From positions 94,432 to 155,499 of the forward strand of contig NMRA01000663.1 in assembly GCA_002633005.1 (NCBI GenBank): DNA of 61,068 bases. The letters run 5' to 3'. Positions 1 through 11,187 of the stretch are shown here, piece by piece. The position numbers and the translations under genes are program-made. The notes under the pieces are model-generated. The model made no database searches, was not told the origin of the DNA, and saw only the letters and a list, made by a program, of their open reading frames with translations. This stretch comes from Phoronis australis (Eukaryota; Phoronida; Phoronidae). Within the stretch, counting starts at the first letter, position 1. Each line of letters begins with the position of its first letter.

Positions 1-400
1 TGCACACTTTATGCTACGAAGTCGGAAAGAATTCGCGAAGTCGGCCTTTGCTACCAGCTCTACCGATGTCTCTGACCCATGTTTAACGCAGTTCTTGATC
101 CTTGGGAAACAGGTAGTAACTAAATTTTTTATCTCACTAACTGGTATTATAGCATGCCAGGCACACAACACGTATAACCTCCCTGTGGCCGGTTTGCCCT
201 CACGCTTGCCGACGTACTTGTTTACTGGCTTGACCACAGTGCAACATTCTGACCCATTTCCAATATGGCGGCGTTGCAACTCCGCTATTACTCAAACAAG
301 AGAGGACTTCATAAAGGTTGACAATTGCCTTTCATTTATTGGCCAAGTTTTGTAATAACTCCAACAAAACCAGGTAAGGTGTTTTTGAGCAGATTTCATC

Positions 401-478
401 AATGTGTGTGTGTGTGTGCGTGCGTGCATGCGTGCGTGTGTGCATGCGTAAGTGCGTGCGTGTGTGCATGTGTGTATA
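401..478. repeat. (TG)n / (TGCG)n microsatellite
   Basis: Alternating purine-pyrimidine tract of TG mixed with TGCG and TGCA units, just downstream of the FAAH exon at 520-644. It gives spurious open frames on both strands. Confidence 0.95.
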
Positions 479-519
479 GTCACCACACGATAACTATTGG
501 AATGCAATGTGAAGCATAC

Positions 520-644
520 CTCCTTGTTGAACGGTAGGGGTGGAACGTCGGGGTCAAGCTCAAACATATCGGGCACAAGGACAGACTTCATAGCAATGAC
601 GAGACTGTCAACATCTCGGGCAAGTGGACCTATAGAGCCTTGCA
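520..644 (-). CDS. FAAH: FAAH exon following the missing one
   Basis: 125 nt. Acceptor ttgttctag, donor GTATGC. Encodes QGSIGPLARDVDSLVIAMKS and then DMFELDPDVPPLPFNKE, matching the GPMARDVESL..DPTVPPLPF stretch of vertebrate FAAH. It starts in the second base of a codon, so it cannot join directly to the 5,284 donor. Confidence 0.9.
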
Positions 645-3600
645 CTAGAACAAGAAAGTCATTCTCAAGTTAGTGTATAAGACTAATGTAATCAGACAAA
701 ATACCATTTTCCTGTCATACCAGCTAAATCTGTTAACAGCAAAAATAGCTGCTTGTATGATATCATGGAGGCAAAATTACAATTGCAGAATGGATTGGTC
801 ACCTTACTGACTTTCTTGGTAATTTCCCTTCATTCTCAATTATGAGAGAAGAATAGTTCGATGATGGATTCAGCCTCCACCAAGCAATCACGACGGGAAT
901 TCAGGTTCTTTTTGTACAAATACTTTTGCCTTGTATTGTAGAATTTCTGCTCTTGCTCCTTTAAACTTGATTCAACTGCACTGAATAAGCTTTTTCAACC
1001 AATGACAGGAGATTTAAAGACACTGGTTCTATCCAATAACAATACCGCAAGTTACAAAGACTGAACAGTCACATTGTAAGGCTTCAATTACTCTGCCTCT
1101 GTTATGACGAAGCTTTTGCACATTAACCTGATTACATGAAATTTACGCAAACAAGTTCACTTAACTCTGCCCATGTCTCACTACCTTGTTCTTCTTCAAT
1201 AGATTTGTACATGAACAGCTATGACCGTCATCAATTCTAAATATCACAAACACGGACATGAATTCTTTTTGCCGGTGAGAAGCAGAGCAATTACTCAATA
1301 AGTGACAATTTCACAGGAATAAAATACTCGCTGAAATAAACTGCAATACCGTGGAATGAAAATGGTGATTTTCAAGTTGTTTGGCCTCCGAAATTGAATC
1401 CCTCGCGAAAAGTTTGGTTAGGAGCACTGTTCCTTGCACAATTGAAAATTAGCCAGACAAAATGTGAGTGGGTTCCGTTTGAGGCAGAACATTTCAATCC
1501 AGACAAAGGTGTTCACCTAAATGTGTTCATCGTGGTAGATACTAGTAATTGGCATGCGAGTCGTGACACAGGACAAAAGACTGCCAATGAATGTTTAAAA
1601 GTTGGATAGATTGATATCAGGATTTGGAAACCCCCATCTGGAGTTGACACCAAACAAGAGATATGTCTGTAATGGTCACTCCATTTACAACCTGAAATAA
1701 TAATTACAAATTTTGCGCAAACACAGACATGATGGAAAAATGTATTACTCACGTGCAAGGTTGCCTGAAAGAAACGGCATCATTCCCTTTTTGCTGCAAC
1801 AGATAGAGCCAATTTACTACAACGTAGACCAAAGCAAAGAAATAGTGCCTTCAGCTGAAGGTGACCGACTAATTTTACGTGCACTTACATTCGAAATAAT
1901 AATAATTAAATATTTTTCTACAACTGCTTTACATACAGGTGCACGCACCCCACCTTCCCTTTCATTAGGATACCAGGTCGTTCAGTGATTTCTTGTAGTT
2001 GGACAATGCTTGTCTACATCAACAGAGAAAACCGGTGTTAACGTACTGTGTTGTATAGGACAATTATCGCATTAATTGTGATGTCTTCACAGCAATAAAA
2101 TACTGGCTGAAATAAATTGAAATGTCAAGGACAGAAACTGGTAATTTTTTAATGTGCTTGGCTTCTGATATTGAACTCCTCGTGAAAAGTTTCTGTAGAG
2201 CCTTTCTTACGTGGAAGAAACGTCAAAAAATAGCCAAAACGATCCAATGGGTTTTTATCTGTTGACAACAATTTTGAATCGATGCATGATTCAATCATGC
2301 TGTGAATAATTCGCTTACAAGGAAAACACGCATTTCTAAAGATACGCGGGAATTTTTATCGCAGCTAGTACAACCTTCTTCTGCTGAACGGTTTTCATGT
2401 GGCTCAAAGATAGCGCGGCACAAGAGTCGAACGCAGTGGTGATGACTGCATTGCAAGACCAAATTACGTATAATTACCGAGCCGAAACTGCATTAAACAT
2501 TATTCTCAGCCTGTACATACTGGTGAATTTTCAAAATGCATTAAAAATAATTTTCGTTAAAAATAAACATTACGGCGGAATTCAACATGAAAAAACACCA
2601 TATCGTGGCTTTTGATTTTTAAATATCGATGAACTAATAAGCTAAATACTACAAACATTGATTACGGATTGTGGATAACGACTGTGTATACTATATTCAT
2701 TATACTCGGAGGATTTACAAACGCTGATCATAATGATAATTGACAATACCAAATGGTTTATTCTTTTCGTATACATTTAAACTACATTACGACAAAAAGA
2801 AATAACACACGGTGACCAAATTAGATGCCAAAAGCTTTCAAGAATCAAAGCGCTTATCATTCAGTCGTGTCAAACTATTTTATTTGAGGAGTAGCAGGCC
2901 AACATGGAAAACTGTGATATTCAGTAATCAGCTGGCAATGAAACACATGTCGTGAAGTCTCACTATGGCTAGCTTCAAAGTCAAGGAAAAAATTCAAGCA
3001 ATAGATGAGGTGGGTCGGTGGATGAGAGCTGACTTCTAAGTTTCATTGATGATCGAACTCTGCCACGTTTTGGCAATTAAAGTTTAAACATAAAATCAAA
3101 ATGTAGCAAGCCGGCAGCAAATAAAACAATTCTAAATTTAAAAAGTAGACTGGAGTATTAAAAATAAAATGACGAAAACAGTAGGAAACATACTAAAACC
3201 CAAGATCATTTGAGATATGACCCTTGTCAAAAAGTAGTGCTACCCTTCCCTTGCCGCTTCATTAGCTTTTATACAAAGGGCGTGGTGAATAGGCATCATA
3301 AAAGTTGTCTGAGGGCAGAGGGAATCTCAGCCGTGACCAGTCTAAGCGAGAAATTCTCCATATGACTAATGTATTCATTCACCATGGTAGATAACTGGCG
3401 TTCGCTGACATCAGACAAGTCTGAGTCTGGCGATTAAAAAAAGAAAGTCTGATATCAGGCCTTTGAAAACCAGTATCGTCTGGAATACGGACTAAACGGT
3501 AGTTAGTTGTAATAAAGGCAAGCAAGGGATCCTTGCTCAGTTCCATGTCTTAAATGTGACTTTAACATCTTTTTATTGTAACTTTAAGTAAATTACTTTT

Positions 3601-6600
3601 ATCTTAAACTGAAATCAATTGATACGTTTTAACAATAAAACACAGTGAGTGAAGTATAACCCAACTACGACTCATATCTTATGGAACTCGCTCCTTGGTT
3701 TTACTCAAACGTCTCTCACCCAACAGCATATGCTTAAATTTGGATACAAGCACCTGCATGGTCAAAATCTTCTAACTTCCGTACTCATTTTACTGTAGTG
3801 TAGTCACGAACATGTAACACTGTCAAAATTTAACTGTGTTACATTAAAAAAATGTCGCTTATCAGATCAGAAGTGTTGTTGAAAAATACAGAGCTTTTGG
3901 TAAATATTGTACACGAATTATAGGGAAATATTGGAGTTTTGACAAATGTTAAGCCTTAAAAAAACTTTACTGTTATATAACATTTTAATTGTGGAAAAAT
4001 TAGTCAAAACTCACACATTTCCAATACCGGAAATTGACATCACAATTATGATTCATCATTCAACATTAATGAGTCTGCTCGTTGTGAAAATCATTGCTTG
4101 AGGCCTGGAACGCAAAAACTCACGAAAATATGTTTTAAACGGATCGTGGAGAATCTACTTCATGGGGATGTTAACGTGACAGTTATTCACTTTGAATATT
4201 GCAAGAATTTCAATAAGAAAACCGCCACTTTCCCAATTCTTGAAACAGACGAAATGTAAATTCTTTCATCCCAAAATAGTTTTCAAATTCTCCGCGCCTA
4301 ATAATATATAAGTGCACATGAACTCACTAAGGAATTATCCAGTAAACATTTCCAAAAGTACATAATCATCATTTAGCTTATATCAAAGGTCAAAGGTCAT
4401 ATTTTCCAAATTTGAATCTCAAGGAAAAATGTTTTGATATGAGCAGACATTCAAAATTGTTACGAACAAACAATAAAAATACTTGGTGAAAAGGAATGAC
4501 ATCTGTTTCTGTGGCAGAGACATTTTAATTAAAAGCAGCTGAGTCTGTTTTTGCATTCTTTGCCACTTTAAAGTCTGTTTAATATAGGGCTTGGAATGAA
4601 CATGACAAAAAAGAGAACAAGAGCAATGCAGAGTGCTGAAATGCGCCTACGAAAGCACCGCAAACCGTGTGCTTCTAGAGTTGTTTATTTGTATCATAAA
4701 AATGACCACTAGATGGTGCAAAAGGTCCAATCCATCTGAAAACAGAACAAGCCATGATTTCTTTAATAGAAAGGTATTTACCAAATTTCATAAAAATCCG
4801 TAGAGGACCTTCAAAGATACAGAGGAAAGCGTAAAAAACTAAAATTGCCAGTAGGGGGCATACCCGTAGTCCGACAGGTCCCAAATTTGGCATCATCCAT
4901 CGTCAGCTTAATAAAAACACGTCTGCCAAATCTCATCAAGATCCTACGAGAGGTTTAGGAGAAATAGCTGCGGACGCCGGACAAAGGACGCCCAGACAGA
5001 GATGACGGCAATATGCACCCATAAAATGGGCGCATAAAAATTTTACAGGTGTTGTATCTTTCCACAAATAAATAGGCTTTTTGTATTATAACACTTAACT
5101 GAAATAAACGTTTTAGCATGTATAAACTTAGTCAAATCAATGATAAAAAGAGATAAAATAAGAGGAAACAGGAAATCAACTTGAAATCAGAGGAAATAGA
5201 AACTGAAGAAGAGAAAGAGAAAATTCCAAGCCCTGTTAACACTTTGTGTACAGGACTTATTGTCCATGCCGTTATCACAATACCTGATACGTTTCACAGA
5301 TGGTTTAAAACCACATATACCGCAGTAACAGGCTGGCAGTCTGCAGCTGCCTCCTAAGTCAGAGCCAAAGCCAAGGATGGCAGCATTGCAGGCCAAGGCC
5401 GTCGCTTCACCACCAGTAGAGCCCCCTGGTGATCGTGTTGGGTCATGAGGGTTCCTCGTCTGTCCTTGTATAGGGTTGCCACAGTCATAGCTGTCAATCA
5501 AAATTGACAACCTAGGTTACATCAAGACAATCGTTTCACTTCCCTACAATTATGGATAAAAATAATTGCCTACTTGCCTTTACCCCACTTTGCAAAGTAT
5601 TCTTAGATTGCTGCTAGTGCCAAGAAGTTTTCAGAATTTTGTGTGATGGTAGACACCGTACAAACCCTATGCATGAAAAGACATCACTTTGGTGATACAT
5701 ATCTTGTATGAAACATCGTGGAAAACCAAATTTCAGCTCACACCCATATTGTCCAAAATTGGTGAGAATTTACAAAAACATCTAAAGAAAAAAAAGTGCA
5801 GGTGGTCTTATGTCATTTTCAGTGCATCAAACGTTCATAGGCCTCATGGTTGGGCCCATTACACTAACCACTTGAGCTAAAATCATGACAGCCCCATTAT
5901 GGAGCAACAGGTTCTTTGTGAAGGCTGTTTTCAAGTTTGCCTTTCTCTTAAGAAAACGGAAAGACAAAGAATATAGTGCAGTTTTGTATTTTCCCTTCAA
6001 CGCATTCTTGACATTGTGAAATTACATCACATCAGTTTGAAGGTAAATATTTTCGGGCCTCTGAAGGCAAGCCAGATCTCCTGTTAGCCACGTGTATAGT
6101 AACATCGTTGTTTTATTAAAGTGGCAAGTGTACGGACTCAAAATGCTTTACCTCACCATAGTCTGGGGCACGTTCGTTTTCATGAATACAACAGCACCCT
6201 GTCTCTTCAGGACTTGAACAAGAACTGAGTCTTCAGGCCAAAACACACCGCACAGCTGTGACATACCACAGCAGCTCTCGTAGCCCTGGCAAAACATGAA
6301 CACTTGGTCCACCACTTTTTACATCATATGCTCAGTTAAGTGCCACACAGATTTTAACAAGTTTGTCAATGGAGCGATCAAAATCTCTAGCTCGCAATCT
6401 AATCAAGAAAATGTAGGAAATCATTTTGCACAATAAATAAACCCGCACCTTCTGTCAAAAACCAACTTCGGGTTAACGATAAATCAGTTTCGTCTCCTTC
6501 CTTCCTGAGAAGAGATTTCTAGGTGAATCTCGACTTGGGTGTTCAGGGGCCACCATTTCTATTGAATTACATATCGAACATTCCTCAGGCATAACAAAAT

Positions 6601-9600
6601 GGCTAAAAGTCAAACAATCTGTGAAAAAATGACAAATTGCAATAACACAAGTCATTTTTACTTACTTTCACGTTATAATGATCCTTCACACTGACTGGTA
6701 TCCCATAAAGACTGCCATTGGGAGAACTTTCCTCCAATGCCTTAGCATCATCCTACAATGAAGTTCAGAGCCCCATTCCACACAAAACTGGACGCACATT
6801 TTTGCATGAGTTTGTGAGCAGATTACTTACAATCCAAAACTGGTCCTCGGCCTGTGACCACCAACGGATTCTTAGTAAAGACCATGCAGATTATAAAACC
6901 ATCGAAAGAAGCCACCAATGCAAAAATTTATGCGTCCCCACAAAATCAGAGTAACTTTGATGTGAATGATTGTAATTGTTCTTCAGGAGTGTTTGTAGCA
7001 GCCAGAAAACAAATAACATTTTATATACAGCCTTAGCCGGTAAATTATTTGATTTCTAAATGGACATGAAAGATGCACACTTCTTCCATAGTCCAGCTTG
7101 TCTATCTGTTTGGCTGTCTGTTAGTCTGCCTTTACTCACCTCAGCTTCTCGGATATAGTCAACAACAAAATTGTACTTGGTATCTTCTTGGACAGCCTAG
7201 GGAAAAACAGCTGTATTTTTTGCAATGTTGATTCTAATCATAACAAAGGCCAGACATCAAACACAAACACAAAATATTTTAACGAGAAGCCCACTTAATA
7301 GTCTTTGCTAGCAGTCTCCGTAATAAATAAAAACATGAGTTCTATAAAAAAGGAAAATGGTTCCCTATAAACACGTTTATAGTCACTATAGTTTTTGAAC
7401 TTAACGTCAATTTTCGACAAAGCTTAACACAACAACGTGCAGTCTATAATTTCATTTCATCCACAAATCCATTTCAAATTCTCACACAATGTCAAAATCT
7501 TTACACTTTGCATCTGGCTGCTTATTGGAAGACTGTTTCAACTAAAAACAAGATCAACGCAGAGAATTGAAATGCGCCCACAAATGCACTGCAATCGAAG
7601 TGCTTCTAGAGTTATTCAATTCTATCATAAAAATGGTCACTAGATGGCACAACACATCCAATCCAGCTGAAAACGGAACATGCCATTGCTTCTTCAAGAG
7701 AACACTATTCACCAAATTTCATAAAAATCTGTCAAGGAACTTCAGAGAAACAAAGGAAAGCGGAAAAAAATGAAATTGCCACTAGGGGACACAGCGTTTG
7801 CCTCAAAGTCATCCATTGTTAGCGTCATATAAATACTTAATAAATTTAACAAAGATCCTGCAGTGGGTATAGGAGATACAGCTACGACCGCAAAACAAAA
7901 CAAAACCACCACTAGGAGGTGCCACAGTAACCGAAGTTGTCAGCATAACCGTCCTCTTAACACTGAGTACACGCCAATTTTTCAAATCATCCTTAGAATG
8001 GTTTGGTTGATAGAGGGGTGGACGCCAAAAAACAGACTCGAAAACAGTAAACATGACAACTACATTACAGCGTTCTGTCGTTCAGTAACTTTTCCAGACG
8101 TGAGGGGTGCTGAATGTGCGATAACATCTGGCTCTTTTGTTAATTGCCCAGCTCAGTCTTTTGTCCCATACGACAACAAGTAGGCCAATTATCTCCCAGG
8201 CTTCAAAGGGTTATTGAAACCTGGCAGAATGAATTGTCTTAACTTCTGTTGTAGATGGGCGATTTTGGTGATTCAAAAACGGAACATGATCAGCATTTGA
8301 CGAGGAATTCAGAAATGCTATTGGTTTAAGTCAAATATGTTATAACTTAACTTTCATTTTTATCAGCCCTGCCCAGTCAGGCTAGATACCATCTGATCGG
8401 AGATTAGAGCAATTATTGAACAAAAGAGCGCAGGCCCTCCAACCATAAATGCCAGAATGGAGTTAAGCAGTCGTGTAAGATATTGGCTGCAGGGGTAAAC
8501 TTCCCAACTTGTTGTTGAGCTACAGAATCGAACAAGTTGGGAGCAACGGGATGTTGCCATCATGAGGTTGCGTAAAATACCTCCAATTTATACGAAAATG
8601 AGAGGACAGCATAACCGCAACAATACATGCCTATGTTCCAAATTTTATGAAACTCCATTGAGGACCTTTGAAATGAATTATACAGACTGAGGTAAGCATA
8701 AAAAACTAAAAATGCACTAAAATTAGGGGCGCACTGCTAGTTTGATCTGTGCGAAAATTGTCACTGTTGCTTGGCAACATCATACAAATAAATATGCTAA
8801 GTTTAGTAAAGATCCTGCAAACAGTTTAGGAGATACAGCCATGGGCACAAAAAAAAACTGCCACCAGGAGGTGCCACAGTAGTTGAAGTCATCTAAAAAT
8901 CGTTGTCAAACGTCCTCTTCATGGTAAGAACATATATGCAAATTCTCACAATCATCCTTAGAGCGGTTGGGTGTGGACGCTAAAAAACAGACTCCAAAAC
9001 AGTAAAACTGGCCACTAGGTGGCGCAAACTACGTTGAATCCATCCAAAAACAAGAAGATAGTTTCATCTCACTATTAGATAACTACAATCCAAATTTTAT
9101 GAAACTACATTGAGGACTTCCGAAGATACAGAGGTAAGGGTAAAAAAATAAAATTGCCACTAGGGGGCACACCGGTGGTCGGAGAGGTCCGAAATTCGTC
9201 GTCATTTGTCGTCATCAGCTTCATAGGAACACAACTGTCACATTTCATCAAGATCCTGGGAGGGGTTTAGGAGATACAGCTGCAGACGCCAGACAGAGAG
9301 AGATGACGGCAATATGCGACCACATATAAATATGATAGGCGCATAAAAAACATCAAACTAATTTGTCGTGACAAAGGTTCAGTTTCATTGTCAAATATAT
9401 AACAGACATAAATGGCATCAAAGTTTCGCTGAATTCAATAAACTTATGATGAAGCCTGTTCAATATATTTTGAAAACTGCAATTCTACAAACTCACAGCT
9501 ACGGCTACATTAGGTCAATAAACGTCATTGAATTTCTACAGCACTATGATGACAGCCCATTTTGCTTTCATACATTTTACGTTTCAGATTCGCACCACCT

Positions 9601-10555
9601 TTACTGGTTGTTGACACTTCATCAGTGCACATACCTTTGCCTGGTAAGCCTGTAGACATTCAGTAGGCTTCAATTCACCACTCTGCAGATGGTCTCTCAG
9701 CTGAGAGAGGCTGAACGATGTAATTTTGTTTACATTATCCTAAAAACAATAAAATGAAAACCAAAATCACAATCAACTATTGGTAAGTATACATCAAAGA
9801 CACAACACAAAATCTGTGACATTGGGTTATTTAGATATAGACTTTCTATGAGTCAAAACAGTTTATAAAAGAATCATAACCCTTACGAAAAGTCATATAA
9901 TTACAACAAAACTGCTCAAACAATGCGTATATTTATCATTACTTAATGACAGAAGAACAATCTGACACTTAACGAAAATATGAAGCTGCAGCGACTCGCA
10001 GAACAGGTTACAAAATCAGTTTCTATATTACTACTAGTAGTCCTAATTTCTGTTGAACTCTCAAACAGTAGAAATACCCACTAAACTACTGTAGAATAAT
10101 ATTTGAAGGAACATATCCAGGAATGCTGGTTGTGTTTGGTTCTGGAAGGATTGATTAAGATCTACCGTCAATTTGGGTGGTTATTTTGCCCTTCCGAGTC
10201 TCCTTTTCAATGAGTATATGAAAGAATAGGCAAAAGTGGTGTTGTTTAGGGTTTTTCATTATTTGTATAACTGTATTCTAAAGGAGCGTTTACACTCCCT
10301 TCTCATTTATGGAGAAGACGTACAACTCCTAGAGCTCACGTTATTTTCCAGACTTTCCACACACTCCTTCATCTTTCGCTTGCCATCTTTAACTTCCTTA
10401 ATGCGTTTCAGTCGCTTCTGCCGCACGCTCAGATATCTGACCAGGCTATGCAAGGCCAAGCTGGAGGTGACAGTGACGAGTACGACTAGCAGATTACGAG
10501 GCGTGAGAAACTCAAGCACCACCGCCAGTAATTCTTCAGCAGACATCTCAGACAT
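520..10555 (-). CDS. FAAH: Fatty-acid amide hydrolase gene, FAAH type (partial, 7 exons traced)
   Basis: Membrane-bound serine hydrolase of the amidase-signature family; known members cleave anandamide and related fatty-acid amides on internal membranes. Joined exons (10555-10340, 9739-9635, 7196-7140, 6752-6666, 6285-6152, 5490-5284, then 644-520) read in one frame and follow the FAAH domain order: N-terminal membrane helix, basic linker, LYGIPVSVKD with the catalytic lysine, TNVPQ, SYDCGNP, the SPGGSTGGE amidase signature with the bridging serine, GSDLGGSCR with the nucleophilic serine, CGICGFKP, GPLARDVDS and DPDVPPLPF. The second serine of the usual GGSSGGE is threonine here; the triad itself is intact. 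One short exon is missing between 5,284 and 644: the flanking phases demand it, and about a dozen residues are absent against vertebrate FAAH. The C-terminal third lies beyond the left edge. The membrane helix separates it from soluble bacterial amidases. Sure of family; FAAH1 rather than another animal amidase is very likely. Confidence 0.93.
645..5283 (-). other. FAAH intronic region with diverged direct repeats and one unlocated exon
   Basis: 4.6 kb without a recognisable coding exon, although reading phase requires one short exon here. About 1,305-1,440 and 2,075-2,215 are diverged direct copies of each other (shared AATAAAATACT.GCTGAAATAAA). 4,680-5,040 is a copy of the CTCF-motif repeat described separately. 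The rest is AT-rich unique sequence. Confidence 0.5.
4680..5040 (+). repeat. CTCF-motif dispersed repeat, copy 1
   Basis: Shares the layout of the copies at 7.6-8.05, 8.6-9.36 and 50.97-51.62 kb: CCACTAGATGGTGC, then ACCAAATTTCATAAAAATCC, TTCAAAGATACAGAGGAAAGC, CCAGTAGGGGGCAT, ATCAAGATCCTACGAG, TTTAGGAGAAATAGCTGCGG, and a tail of GACGGCAATATG..GGGCGCATAAAAA. No coding capacity seen. It lies in a FAAH intron. Confidence 0.85.
5284..5490 (-). CDS. FAAH: FAAH exon 6: amidase signature, both catalytic serines
   Basis: 207 nt. Acceptor ttgattgacag, donor AG/GTATTG. Encodes YDCGNPIQGQT, SPGGSTGGE (bridging serine), LGFGSDLGGSCRLP (nucleophilic serine) and CGICGFKPS. The strongest single piece of evidence for the gene. 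It ends with two carried bases, so a further short exon must follow before 644. Confidence 0.92.
6152..6285 (-). CDS. FAAH: FAAH exon 5
   Basis: 134 nt. Acceptor ttttgccag, donor AG/GTAAAG, leaving two bases that make a serine codon with the next exon. Encodes DSVLVQVLKRQGAVVFMKTNVPQTMV, the amidase helix and strand before the signature. Confidence 0.88.
6666..6752 (-). CDS. FAAH: FAAH exon 4: catalytic lysine
   Basis: 29 codons, phase 0. Acceptor ttgtag, donor GTAAGT. Encodes LYGIPVSVKDHYNVK. The lysine of the PVSxK motif is the general base of the amidase-signature triad (Lys142 in rat FAAH). Confidence 0.88.
7140..7196 (-). CDS. FAAH: FAAH exon 3
   Basis: 19 codons (AVQEDTKYNFVVDYIREAE), phase 0. 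Acceptor tttttccctag, donor GTGAGT. Corresponds to the segment around TNCVTSYL in vertebrate FAAH. It is too short to stand out as an open frame and is recognised from its splice sites and its place in the order. Confidence 0.82.
7565..8055 (+). repeat. CTCF-motif dispersed repeat, copy 2 (interrupted)
   Basis: Same family: TCACTAGATGGCAC at 7637, CACCAAATTTCATAAAAATC, CCACTAGGGGACAC at 7779, AAAGATCCTGCA, and a third block with CCACTAGGAGGTGC and GGACGCCAAAAAACAGACTC. It is followed directly by the second repeat family at 8,069-8,560, which appears inserted into it. Confidence 0.8.
8069..8560 (+). repeat. Dispersed repeat family 2, copy A
   Basis: About 490 bp that matches 15,775-15,989 plus 16,548-16,843 along its length. 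Shared stretches include GCGATTTTG.TATTCAAAAAC-like, ATGCTATTGGTTTA, CCCTCCAACCATAAATG, GTCGTGTAAGATATTGGCT and GAACAAGTTGGGAGCAACGG. No protein recognised. Copy B carries a foldback element in its middle; this copy is uninterrupted. Confidence 0.85.
8600..9360 (+). repeat. CTCF-motif dispersed repeat, copy 3
   Basis: The best-preserved copy. It carries two exact matches to the CTCF core consensus CCASYAGRKGGCRS: CCACTAGGTGGCGC at 9012-9025 and CCACTAGGGGGCAC at 9157-9170. It ends in the GACGGCAATATG..GGCGCATAAAAA tail. Intronic to FAAH. Confidence 0.88.
9635..9739 (-). CDS. FAAH: FAAH exon 2
   Basis: 35 codons, phase 0 on both sides. Acceptor ttttttag, donor GTATGT. The translation contains ITSFSLSQLRDHLQSGELKP and then AYQAK, the LxxLxxxL..GELxP helix that precedes the amidase core in FAAH. 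Confidence 0.85.
10340..10555 (-). CDS. FAAH: FAAH exon 1: start codon and membrane anchor
   Basis: 72 codons beginning MSEMSAEELL. Residues about 21-40 form a hydrophobic helix (LLVVLVTVTSSLALHSLV) followed by a strongly basic, helical linker, as in the N-terminal anchor of vertebrate FAAH. The exon ends AAT AAC before the donor GTGAGC (10339-10334), phase 0. A second ATG at codon 4 is an alternative start. Confidence 0.85.
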
Positions 10556-11187
10556 TACAGTATTGTAACGGAAAACTAAAAAATGAAGACTTAAATTACA
10601 TTCCAGACCTTAGTAATACCGTAAAATCCCACCAATTTCGGACAAAAATAATTGTCAAAATTGCTCGTTTTTCAGTTTTCAATGGTTTCTAACATTGTGA
10701 CCAAAATTTTTCAAAATATCATCTGATAGTAGCTATGATACAGAATTAGAAAATAGTAAAGCATTGATATGGCGTTACCAATCTTTTCTGAAAAATAAGA
10801 AAATTTCACTTGTCCCCAATATCTACGTCCTTAAATAGTGCAATTTTTCATGCAATTACACAAATATTAAAACAAAAAACAGATGACCACATTCATGTAA
10901 TGTGGATAATTTAAACCCCAAAAAGTTAATTTATTTCCATGGTGATTCATACATAAATCATGCGCAAGAGTAAATAACTAACACGACAGTGCATGGAATG
11001 AGAATTAGAAAGTTGCTTGAGGGGACCTGAACAACATTGACATGCTCTTCTTCTCAGTGGGAAAACATAATATTATGCCAATTTTCTTAAAGATTCTTTA
11101 AACCGTTTCAAGGATTACAGAGGCAAAAATAGACTCAGGTGGCACAGAATATATCGAAACCATCCAAAAATAGGGCCAGCACCATCA
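10556..11187. other. Upstream flank of FAAH
   Basis: AT-rich sequence upstream of the FAAH start codon, presumably holding its 5' UTR and promoter, though no TATA box or initiator could be picked out with confidence. From about 11,090 it enters another, diverged copy of the CTCF-motif repeat (GGATTACAGAGGCAAAAATAG, ACCATCCAAAAATAG), which is split by the 2.6-kb element that follows and resumes at 13,797. Confidence 0.4.
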
